DNA from: Dyadobacter endophyticus
GTDB lineage: Bacteria; Bacteroidota; Bacteroidia; Cytophagales; Spirosomataceae
Direction: 5' to 3'
NCBI RefSeq assembly: GCF_014641595.1
Contig: NZ_BMIA01000002.1
Coordinates: 1,426,001-1,490,000 of the forward strand
DNA length: 64,000 nt
In this document: positions 1 to 7,122 of the stretch, piece by piece
Numbering within the stretch: position 1 is the first letter of the stretch
Layout: each line of letters starts with the position of its first letter
The notes under the pieces: model-generated
What the model saw: only the letters and a program-made list of their open reading frames with translations
The model's database searches: none
Told to the model about the DNA's origin: nothing
Translations under genes and position numbers: made by a program

Positions 1-1523
1 GCAAATCCGTGCCTATTTCACTTCCTGTGAAGAAGAGTCCGGTTAAAGCCGTGATCCCTTCCTACAAAGTGGGCGGCGAAGTTTACCGTATTCAGATCAT
101 TTCCTCTATTCCTGTGATAAAGAGTCAGGAAGTTCCATTAAGACTCCTGCAAGCGCCGGCAGCAAAGATCGACCTGATCGACGGGACTCAAACCGTCCGC
201 ATCATGCCCGGGCAGGAAGCGCACCTGCGTGTGAACCTCACTGGCGCGGCACCATGGTCGTTCCGGCTTTCGGATAGTACCACCGTACTGCAAACGCTTT
301 CGAACCCACATTATATTACTGTAAAACCAACGGACGTAAAAGCTTACCGTGTGACCGGCGTTTCAAATGCTTGCGGAAGCGGCACTACTTCCGGTGAGGC
401 TATTGTGAATGTGAACAATAACCCGGAGCCTAAACTGGAACTGAAAGAGATCGAGAAAATCGCGAAACTTTGTGCGGGCGTTCCTTTTCAGGTGCCTTTC
501 AATGCAACGGGGAAATATAAGGAAGGAAATAAATTCGTCGTTCAGATCGCTGAGCGGAGCGGTGCTTTCAAGAACATTTCAACACCCGACTCATCCGGCT
601 ATATTACCACTCAAATCCCCGACACGTACAAACCGGGCGAATACCGGCTGCGCGTAACTTCAACGGCTCCGTACCTCGTAAGCCAGACGACGAACATTTC
701 GATCATGTCGCCTACCGTGGCAACCCTGCAAAAGGATTCATTGAGACTGGGCGAAAACGAATCAGGGCAGCTTACTGTGAAGTTCACTGGCGGAGGCCCG
801 TGGTTTGTGCTGCTTTCGGACGGTACTTATGAGAACAATATCCAGGAATCACCCCATAAGATTAAGGTAAAACCATTTTACGACACCAATTACCAGATCA
901 GTTCGGCAGGTGGTCTTTGTGGCGTGGGGAAATTCTCAGGCTCGGCGAAAGTGACCGTAAAAAGCCCGCCGGCAAGCATCACACTCGAAAGATTACCGCA
1001 AAATATGGCCTGTGCGGGTTCCACCATTGATATTCCCTACAAAACGGAAGGCAGGTACAATCCGAACAACAAATTCACGGTTCAGATGACCGACAAATCC
1101 GGAAGATTCGTGACCTTGCCCACGACGGTCACACCTACCGGCATGCAGGTTAAAATTGCAGCAGCAGCGCCGGGAGACACGACGAGGATCCAGAAAATCC
1201 GTATCGTTTCCTCCTCCCCTGCAGTTTCGAGTGCCATTGAAGAACTGGAGGTAATCGCTCCCGACAAGGCCGTTGCGGAAGTATCCGGACGCGGCACGGT
1301 TTCGGCAGGGCGTTCTACCCGCATTCAATTGAGATTCAAAAACGGGCTTCCACCCTGGTCATTTACGCTTTCCGACGGCACGACGATCAACGGTACATTC
1401 CTTAACCCGTATCTGATTTCCGTATCGCCGGCTTCTACCACAGAATATACCATCAACTCACTGAAAAGTGGATGCGGTACGGGTACCGGGCGGGGTTCGG
1501 CAGTCGTGACGGTGGAAAACTAG
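1..1523 (+). CDS. Ig-like repeat surface protein, 3' part (5' end outside window)
   Basis: The reading frame is already open at the window edge (codons from base 3), so the GTG at base 9 is probably internal and the gene is cut at its 5' end. The visible ~505 residues alternate two beta-rich modules. One module (about 80 residues, three copies near residues 55-140, 235-318 and 425-504) has a PWSF/PWFV strand, then LSDG/LSDS, a late Cys-Gly and a closing VTV strand. The other (two copies) starts with a Cys-Ala/Gly stretch and holds a KFVVQ/KFTVQ strand. There is no sorting domain at the C-terminus and no catalytic motif. It ends 9 bases before porZ, so the two are probably co-transcribed. Function is unknown; an adhesin-like or structural extracellular role is inferred from the repeats. 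Confidence 0.75.
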   Translation, partial: KSVPISLPVKKSPVKAVIPSYKVGGEVYRIQIISSIPVIKSQEVPLRLLQAPAAKIDLIDGTQTVRIMPGQEAHLRVNLTGAAPWSFRLSDSTTVLQTLSNPHYITVKPTDVKAYRVTGVSNACGSGTTSGEAIVNVNNNPEPKLELKEIEKIAKLCAGVPFQVPFNATGKYKEGNKFVVQIAERSGAFKNISTPDSSGYITTQIPDTYKPGEYRLRVTSTAPYLVSQTTNISIMSPTVATLQKDSLRLGENESGQLTVKFTGGGPWFVLLSDGTYENNIQESPHKIKVKPFYDTNYQISSAGGLCGVGKFSGSAKVTVKSPPASITLERLPQNMACAGSTIDIPYKTEGRYNPNNKFTVQMTDKSGRFVTLPTTVTPTGMQVKIAAAAPGDTTRIQKIRIVSSSPAVSSAIEELEVIAPDKAVAEVSGRGTVSAGRSTRIQLRFKNGLPPWSFTLSDGTTINGTFLNPYLISVSPASTTEYTINSLKSGCGTGTGRGSAVVTVEN

Positions 1524-1532
1524 CATTCGGCC

Positions 1533-3359
1533 ATGCGCAAAGGGAGGATACTATTTTTTTTAATTGCCGTCATATCCGGCCCTTCGCGCATTCTCGGACA
1601 GACTTTGCCGTTAGGCGAATGGCAAAGCCATTTTAACTACCTATCTGCCAGACAGGTCGTTGAAGCAGGTTCGCGGATTTACTGCGCTTCCTATAATGGC
1701 CTTTTTTCCGTAAAAACCGAAACCGGAGAACTACGGGCGCTTTCCAAAGCCGACGGACTCAGCAATACCGGCATCGGCACTATGGGTTACCTGCCTGCCG
1801 CCCGGCTCTTGTTACTGGCTTACCGGAACGGCACGATCGATTTTGTTTACCTTAATGAACAATCCGAACCCGAGCAGATCGAAACCTGGGATCTTTTGAA
1901 CAACACGCAGGGATTGCCGGCTGATAAAGCCATTCGGCGCATTGTTTTCAGGGATAATCTGGCTTATGTCGCAACCGGTTTCGGGGTGCTCGTTCTGGAT
2001 ACTCAGCTTCGGCAGGTAGAAGAAACGTATCGCTATATTGGCCCCAATGGTACGCAGATAGCTGCGAGCGATCTGACGTTTTCGGGAGATTCGCTTTTTG
2101 TCCTGAATGCACAAGGCATTCTGGCGACCTCTATGCGTGAAGATCTGAACCGGCAATATTTCGCAAACTGGAAATCGATAGCGAGTCCGGGTAACGTTTC
2201 AAGTATTGCGTTCTTTTCCGGTGCCATTCATGTAGCTGTTTCAGGAAAAGGTATTTTTAAATATGAAAAAGGAGTTTGGAAACTCGTCTACACTTCCATT
2301 GCACCTGCATTGCGTATCCTGGACACTGGGGATTTGCTAACAATTACGACCGGGAGCACCGTACTCACGCTCGATCCGCTTTACACCTCCCAGACTTTTA
2401 GCAGCCCGCTTTTCGCAAACGTCCGGTCAGGTATTCGTCAAGGAACGAAAGCGTTGTGGTTGGCCGATCAAAAAAATGGTCTGATCTCCAATCGGTTCTC
2501 AGACTTTAAACCGGTTTCTCCGGCGCAGGGCGATACCACCATTTCACCCCGCCCGGATTCGACAATCACCGACCTCAATGGCCTATCATGGACCCGACTG
2601 CCCGAAACACTGGGTGGCGGTATTAGGGTAAGCAGCGCAGATGGCTTACGAAGAAAGGTACTTTCAACATCCATCGGCAGCGGTACATTACCTGCTTCGA
2701 AAATCAACAGCCTCGCGCTGGATCAGGACGGGTTTGTCTGGTTTGCCAGTGCCAAAGGCGCTGGTTATTTCATCCCGGATGGGGTTCTGGAAGCAGCCCG
2801 CGTAGATGCGATCCTGCCTATTTACGGTCAGCGAAAGCTATTCAACAACGAAGAATGTACGGCCCTGGCCGTTGAACCGGGTAACCGGAAATGGATCGGC
2901 ACGCGAACTGGTCTTTACCTTTTCAATGCAGATGGTACCGAGCTGCTCAGAAAATTCACTTCTGCCGACAGTCCGCTACCATCGGATGTGATCCGTACGC
3001 TGCGGTTCGAGGCGGAAAGCGGATTACTTTTCATAGACACTCCCGCCGGAATGGTCTCCTACCAAAGCGATGCCAAGGTGCCGACCGAAAATCTGGGGCG
3101 TATCACCATTTTCCCCAATCCAATTCGACCAGGCTATTCCGGCAATGTGGGAATCAGCGGTCTTACCAGCCAATCGACCATCAAAATTACCGACCTTGCG
3201 GGCAGACTTGTCTTTGAAACGCATTCCGAAGGCGGCCTTGCCTCCTGGAACCTTAACGATTATACGGGACGCCGCGCGCGGGCTGGTATATATATTGTGC
3301 TCGTCGTCTCGGCCGATGGCTCTGAGCGACAGGCGGGTAAATTGGCAATTATTAATTAA
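1533..3359 (+). CDS. porZ: PorZ-like T9SS beta-propeller protein
   Basis: 608 residues. A signal peptide ends near Gly22-Gln23, followed directly by GEWQSHFNYLSARQV, the hallmark start of the PorZ first propeller. Repeated propeller strands follow (IYCASYNGLFSV near residue 50; later WFASAKGAGYF and KWIGTRTGLYLF, like two-component-regulator propeller blades). Residues ~525-608 form a T9SS type A sorting domain (ITIFPNP, then a GIYIV strand). In Porphyromonas, PorZ is a surface component of type IX secretion that works with the PorU sortase complex in A-LPS delivery; the same role here is inferred from homology. It follows the Ig-like repeat gene by 9 bases and precedes udk by 48. A generic propeller protein is the alternative, but the N-terminus and domain order fit PorZ well. 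Confidence 0.8.
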   Translation: MRKGRILFFLIAVISGPSRILGQTLPLGEWQSHFNYLSARQVVEAGSRIYCASYNGLFSVKTETGELRALSKADGLSNTGIGTMGYLPAARLLLLAYRNGTIDFVYLNEQSEPEQIETWDLLNNTQGLPADKAIRRIVFRDNLAYVATGFGVLVLDTQLRQVEETYRYIGPNGTQIAASDLTFSGDSLFVLNAQGILATSMREDLNRQYFANWKSIASPGNVSSIAFFSGAIHVAVSGKGIFKYEKGVWKLVYTSIAPALRILDTGDLLTITTGSTVLTLDPLYTSQTFSSPLFANVRSGIRQGTKALWLADQKNGLISNRFSDFKPVSPAQGDTTISPRPDSTITDLNGLSWTRLPETLGGGIRVSSADGLRRKVLSTSIGSGTLPASKINSLALDQDGFVWFASAKGAGYFIPDGVLEAARVDAILPIYGQRKLFNNEECTALAVEPGNRKWIGTRTGLYLFNADGTELLRKFTSADSPLPSDVIRTLRFEAESGLLFIDTPAGMVSYQSDAKVPTENLGRITIFPNPIRPGYSGNVGISGLTSQSTIKITDLAGRLVFETHSEGGLASWNLNDYTGRRARAGIYIVLVVSADGSERQAGKLAIIN

Positions 3360-3407
3360 AATCATAAATTAATCCATGCGTTCAGACTTGAGGGCGCAGT
3401 AGACTAT

Positions 3408-4061
3408 ATGACGTCGAATCAGGAAAAAACGCCTTACATCGTAGGCATCACCGGCGGCAGCGCCTCGGGGAAGACCTATTTTATGAAAAACCTCATCGAC
3501 GCGTTTGGTAAGGATGAGATCACACGCATTTCGCAGGACAATTACTACCGGCCGATCCACGAAATCCCACGCGACGAAAATGGCGTGGAGAATTTTGACT
3601 TACCCGAGACCATCGACCATCACCTTTTTGCGGAGCATATTGCTGTTCTCCGGGCAGGGCGTACCGTACAGCAGAAGGAGTATACTTTCAATAACCCGTT
3701 GATTACACCGGAGATCCTTGTTTTTGAACCAAGGCCGATTATTATCGTTGAAGGTATTTTTGTTTTCTATTTCCCTGAAATAGCCAGGCTTATCGATTTG
3801 AAAATTTTTGTCGATGCCAAGGAACATGTTAAAATAAAACGGCGGATTATTCGTGATAATAACGAGCGGGGTTACGACCTCGACGACGTATTGTATCGTT
3901 GGGAACATCATGTCGCTCCGACTTACGACAAATTTATACTTCCATTGCGTGCAGAAGCGGATATGATCATCAATAATAACTCCCGGTTCGATACCGGCTT
4001 GCAGGTGCTTATTGGCTTTTTGAAAGGGAAATTGGAAGAACAATACAAACACTCATCATAG
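3408..4061 (+). CDS. udk: uridine kinase
   Basis: 217 residues, the usual length for bacterial uridine kinase. It phosphorylates uridine and cytidine to UMP and CMP in pyrimidine salvage, in the cytoplasm. A Walker A P-loop (GGSASGKT, residues 15-22) is followed by SQDNYYRP, the conserved substrate-binding segment, then NFDLPETIDHH and IIVEGIFVF (Walker B-like). The lid region RRIIRDNNERGYD is present. The ATG at 3408 puts the P-loop at the normal distance from the start. It lies 48 bases after porZ and 24 bases before a lipoprotein gene on the same strand, so it may share a transcript, although its role is housekeeping. Confidence 0.93.
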   Translation: MTSNQEKTPYIVGITGGSASGKTYFMKNLIDAFGKDEITRISQDNYYRPIHEIPRDENGVENFDLPETIDHHLFAEHIAVLRAGRTVQQKEYTFNNPLITPEILVFEPRPIIIVEGIFVFYFPEIARLIDLKIFVDAKEHVKIKRRIIRDNNERGYDLDDVLYRWEHHVAPTYDKFILPLRAEADMIINNNSRFDTGLQVLIGFLKGKLEEQYKHSS

Positions 4062-4085
4062 TCATCTCTAAATTCAAGCGAGTTA

Positions 4086-4802
4086 ATGAAGAATTATTTA
4101 CCGACAATTTGGCGGGCCTTTTCAAAACACATCACTATTCTTGCGATAGCTTCAATCACTTTTTCCGCCTGTGATGACGATACCGAACCTGTTGACCCGT
4201 ACGAATATTACCCGCTGACAATCGGGCACTACCTGGTCTACGAAGTCAACCAGGAGGTGTACTCTACGGGCCAGCCTGCCCCGGTTGTAACGAAATGGCA
4301 GGAAAGGGACGAAGTCGACAGGGTTGTTTCCGATTCGGCCGGGATTGTTACTTATATTATTGCAAGATCGACCCGCAATTCGGCGACGGACTACTGGCAA
4401 AAGGTGAAGGAGTTTGCTGTACATAAATATCCGGACAAGCTAGTGACCAATGTTGACAATCAGCCGTTTCTCTCGCTCACATTCCCGATCAATTCGCGCA
4501 TTACCTGGAACGGCAACAGCTATAACAACCTCGATGAGCAGGATTCTTACTATGAGCCGGGATTCAAATCTGTCAAAATCGGTGACCAATCATTCGATAA
4601 TGTCCTGACCGTCGTCGAGCGCAAAGACACGTCGATCATCAACCGATACGTAACTATCAAACAATATGGTCCTGGCGTAGGTCTTATTTCCGATGATCAG
4701 ACCACCTTCGAACTGTGCCAAAACGACGAATGCATCGGTTCCGGGAAAGTGGAGTCCGGCAGTCACAAATCACGGAAAATTATAGAGTACGGTAACCGGT
4801 AA
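4086..4802 (+). CDS. hypothetical lipoprotein
   Basis: 238 residues. The N-terminus has a basic start, a hydrophobic stretch and a lipobox-like ITFSAC (Cys29) followed by an acidic DDD run, typical of exported Bacteroidota lipoproteins. The mature part begins YEYYPLTIGHYLVYEV and continues with beta-strand-rich sequence, a pattern seen in many Bacteroidota lipoproteins of unknown function. No catalytic motif was seen. It starts 24 bases after udk and is the last gene before the lasso peptide promoter. Function unknown. Confidence 0.75.
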   Translation: MKNYLPTIWRAFSKHITILAIASITFSACDDDTEPVDPYEYYPLTIGHYLVYEVNQEVYSTGQPAPVVTKWQERDEVDRVVSDSAGIVTYIIARSTRNSATDYWQKVKEFAVHKYPDKLVTNVDNQPFLSLTFPINSRITWNGNSYNNLDEQDSYYEPGFKSVKIGDQSFDNVLTVVERKDTSIINRYVTIKQYGPGVGLISDDQTTFELCQNDECIGSGKVESGSHKSRKIIEYGNR

Positions 4803-4867
4803 TCATTGGATATCCGTCCGTACGGTCAGTCAAAACTTGATTTTTTCATATTCGTTGTCAATAAAGC

Positions 4868-4897
4868 TTGCAAATTCGATTTATATATATAAATTTA
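4868..4897 (+). promoter_or_regulatory. candidate promoter of the lasso peptide locus
   Basis: TTG at 4868-4870 and TAAATTTA at 4890-4897 are separated by 19 bases. This resembles the Bacteroidota primary sigma pattern (TTTG about 20 bases before TANNTTTG) with one mismatch in the -7 box. It lies in an AT-rich stretch and would give a leader of about 35 bases before the precursor ATG. No transcript end data exist here, so this is a pattern match only. Confidence 0.45.
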
Positions 4898-4938
4898 CGA
4901 CGGATACTGGTATTAATCATTTCAATAACCGATAAACA

Positions 4939-5094
4939 ATGAAAACATTGACATCGCACTCTACACAGACAAAAAAGTCTTACCGCAAGCCGGTCCTCGT
5001 ACTTCATGGTGACGTTAGAAAACTCACTAAGGGTAAACTTGGAAGCCTTCCAGATGTTGAACCTGGAGACAATAAATTCTCAAGCGAGGGTTAA
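4939..5094 (+). CDS. lasso peptide precursor
   Basis: 51 residues, ATG to TAA. The leader carries Tyr15, Pro18, Leu20, Gly24 and Thr30 with exact YxxPxLxxxGxxxxxTx spacing, the motif that lasso RRE (B1) proteins bind; Thr at the penultimate leader position is the classic processing mark. Cleavage after Lys31 frees a 20-residue core starting with Gly32 (GKLGSLPD, then VEPGDNKFSSEG). Asp39 is core position 8, so a Gly1-Asp8 isopeptide ring and a 12-residue tail are predicted; Glu at position 10 is outside the known ring sizes of 7-9. The cyclase gene begins 31 bases downstream in another frame. The core is acidic, has no Cys, and its only aromatic is Phe16, a possible plug with Lys15. Product and bioactivity are unknown. 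Confidence 0.88.
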   Translation: MKTLTSHSTQTKKSYRKPVLVLHGDVRKLTKGKLGSLPDVEPGDNKFSSEG

Positions 5095-5125
5095 TTAGGG
5101 GTCATCAGACGCATTTGATTTCACA

Positions 5126-7063
5126 TTGGTACTTCAAGGTGTTGTGTGTTTTGACGAAAGTGGGCATGAATTGCTTGCTTTTGGTGACAAATACAAAAAT
5201 AAGCTGGAAGGTCGCAATGTAACAGTAGCAGAAACAGGGTTTAAGGAAAGTCCCTTTTATTCGTTCATACTGGGAATTCAAAGGAAAGAACTTTCTGAGC
5301 CGGAATGTTTAAGTAACAGGTTACTTAAACATTCCGGCTCGTTTTATGCCCGGTTGAAGAAACTCGATGAGTCTGGAATAGCCCTTTCTGTCGGTGCCTG
5401 GGTCGACGAAGAACGAGAAACGATTTGTCTGGCGAGGGATGCGTTTAGTCCTGTGCCTCTTTATTACCTGCATATACCAGGCAAATTTGCGTTTTTTTCC
5501 ACAAATTTATCTTCGATAGTTAATTCTGACCTAATCAGGAAAAAATATCTGGAACTAGATGTGTTCCACATCCTGGCGCATCTGGATCTCAGAATAGAAC
5601 GTTCATTATCCCGCTCATCGGGGACGTTTTTCTCAAATATAAAGACGGTTCCGCCTGGCCACATGGTAGAGTTAGGCCCTACAACGGTAACGATCCAACG
5701 ATACGTCTCTTTCGATCCTTCTAAATGGAAATCGCTTAAAACAGCCGACGAAGCAGGAGAAGCCTTGTTCGGGGTGTTCCGGCAAAGCGTAAACCATTGC
5801 TCGCTGGGTAACGAAGGTAAACCGTTCGCGTCACATCTGAGCGGTGGTCTCGATTCGTCTTCTGTGAGCTCCATGCTGAGATTTATTAATCCTCACGCTA
5901 CGATTCACACGATACATAACAAATCAAAGTACCCTGATGCCGACGAAAGTGCCTATGCACGAGCGGTTGCTGAAAAAATAAACTCGGTGCACCATGAGGT
6001 ATTTCAATCGGAAGAAGATCTGAATCTCATAAGGCTGCAAACCTCCCTTTCGGCCCAACCGCTGGGATCCAGGCTGTCTCCTGCACTCTTATCTACCATG
6101 CTTTTATACGCCCGGGACCTTGGCAGTAAGGTCCTGCTAAACGGAAGTGGCGGCGATTCGATTGTAGGGAGCGGGATGGAAGTCTTTCTACATGCTTTTA
6201 GGACCAGGAATTGGCCGCTTTTGAACCAGCTGCTGTCGAAACGCGTACCGTTCTTTACCCCGACTATCTTTGAAGGATGGGAAACATTCTCATACGACAG
6301 AAAGGATTTCCTGGTTAAGCAATTCTACTATTACAACAGAATTACCAGGGCAGGGCGCTCTCCTCTCACACTTGCCAAAACGTATTTTGAGCTGGCCAGA
6401 AACGTGGACCTATCACACTCATTCATGCTGAAACGCGGGCTCAAAAACTTGTTGAATAGACGAAATAAGCCCAACGTAAATGGCCAGGTGACGTTGGGAA
6501 ATGATGAGCTTCTTGAATTAAACGACTCGGAATCCACATTTTCGTATGCACAGTCACTGCGGGGCGATTTAGACCCGCTGCAATATGGTGCCCTGTTCGA
6601 CGACGTCTTCAATCCGATGGTAAGCTGGTCGGCGGAGAATATGTTCGACCTTGGTAATCACTATGGCATTAGCAGCAGATCCCCTATGAAGACCAAGGCG
6701 CTGTTCGAGCTGTGCATGTCTATTCCGGATTTGATTAAGTTTGGGGAAGGCCGGGGCCGCGAACATTTTAGGATGGCTATGAAAGAACTGCTTCCGCCTG
6801 AGGTGTATAACCGAACGAGCAAGGCCACACTCTCGTCGCAATACGGGCAAGATATGACGCTAAGGTTGTGGAATCAGGCCAAGGAATCGATTATGGATTC
6901 AACGGTCCTCTGGGATTTTGTTGACAGGAAAAAGCTCCTCCATGAAGTAGAGATATTAAATAATCCCAATATATCGTACGATCAGAAAACGAAGACCTGG
7001 CAGCACCTTACCCGTGTCGTTACGCTATCGTCCTGGCTGGATTGGCTATCCGCAAACAAATAA
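5126..7063 (+). CDS. lasso peptide cyclase (asparagine synthetase-like)
   Basis: About 645 residues. An N-terminal class II glutamine-amidotransferase-like part (residues 1-200) lacks the start-proximal catalytic Cys of true AsnB. The synthetase domain has the ATP-pyrophosphatase loop SGGLDSSS (residues 239-246), a second loop NGSGGD near residue 340, and the C-terminal LPPEVYNRTSKATLSS element of this family. Lasso cyclases adenylate the ring Asp/Glu side chain and close the isopeptide bond with the core N-terminus; here the presumed acceptor acid is core Asp8. The only plausible initiator is TTG at 5126: a stop lies at 5096-5098 in frame and no ATG occurs until about residue 180. It is the last gene on this strand before the convergent C25 genes; no leader peptidase or ABC exporter follows. 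True asparagine synthetase is unlikely given the upstream precursor. Confidence 0.85.
   Translation: MVLQGVVCFDESGHELLAFGDKYKNKLEGRNVTVAETGFKESPFYSFILGIQRKELSEPECLSNRLLKHSGSFYARLKKLDESGIALSVGAWVDEERETICLARDAFSPVPLYYLHIPGKFAFFSTNLSSIVNSDLIRKKYLELDVFHILAHLDLRIERSLSRSSGTFFSNIKTVPPGHMVELGPTTVTIQRYVSFDPSKWKSLKTADEAGEALFGVFRQSVNHCSLGNEGKPFASHLSGGLDSSSVSSMLRFINPHATIHTIHNKSKYPDADESAYARAVAEKINSVHHEVFQSEEDLNLIRLQTSLSAQPLGSRLSPALLSTMLLYARDLGSKVLLNGSGGDSIVGSGMEVFLHAFRTRNWPLLNQLLSKRVPFFTPTIFEGWETFSYDRKDFLVKQFYYYNRITRAGRSPLTLAKTYFELARNVDLSHSFMLKRGLKNLLNRRNKPNVNGQVTLGNDELLELNDSESTFSYAQSLRGDLDPLQYGALFDDVFNPMVSWSAENMFDLGNHYGISSRSPMKTKALFELCMSIPDLIKFGEGRGREHFRMAMKELLPPEVYNRTSKATLSSQYGQDMTLRLWNQAKESIMDSTVLWDFVDRKKLLHEVEILNNPNISYDQKTKTWQHLTRVVTLSSWLDWLSANK
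5297..5340. repeat. perfect 21+21 bp palindrome inside the cyclase gene
   Basis: Bases 5297-5317 are the exact reverse complement of 5320-5340, with only two bases (AG) between. The hairpin lies inside the cyclase reading frame (codons for about residues 58-72) and stays open in frame. Arms begin GAGCCGGAATG. No U-tract follows, so it is not a simple terminator. Confidence 0.95.
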
Positions 7064-7065
7064 CC

Positions 7066-7091
7066 GCCGCCAGCAAATTGCTGACAGCGGC
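7066..7091. terminator. possible weak bidirectional hairpin between convergent genes
   Basis: GCCGC-CAGCA at 7066-7075 pairs with TGCTG at 7079-7083 and GCGGC at 7087-7091, with a 3-base bulge (ACA). It follows the cyclase stop directly and lies between convergent genes, but neither strand has a clear T-run, so terminator function is uncertain. Confidence 0.3.
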
Positions 7092-7122
7092 ATTCAGAAT
7101 TTCACAATACCGTCTTCGGTCC

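Noticed and set aside
5126..7063. Ordinary asparagine synthetase B
   Set aside because: N-terminal catalytic Cys missing, C-terminal LPPEVYNRTSK element of lasso cyclases present, and a precursor with the exact leader motif lies 31 bases upstream.
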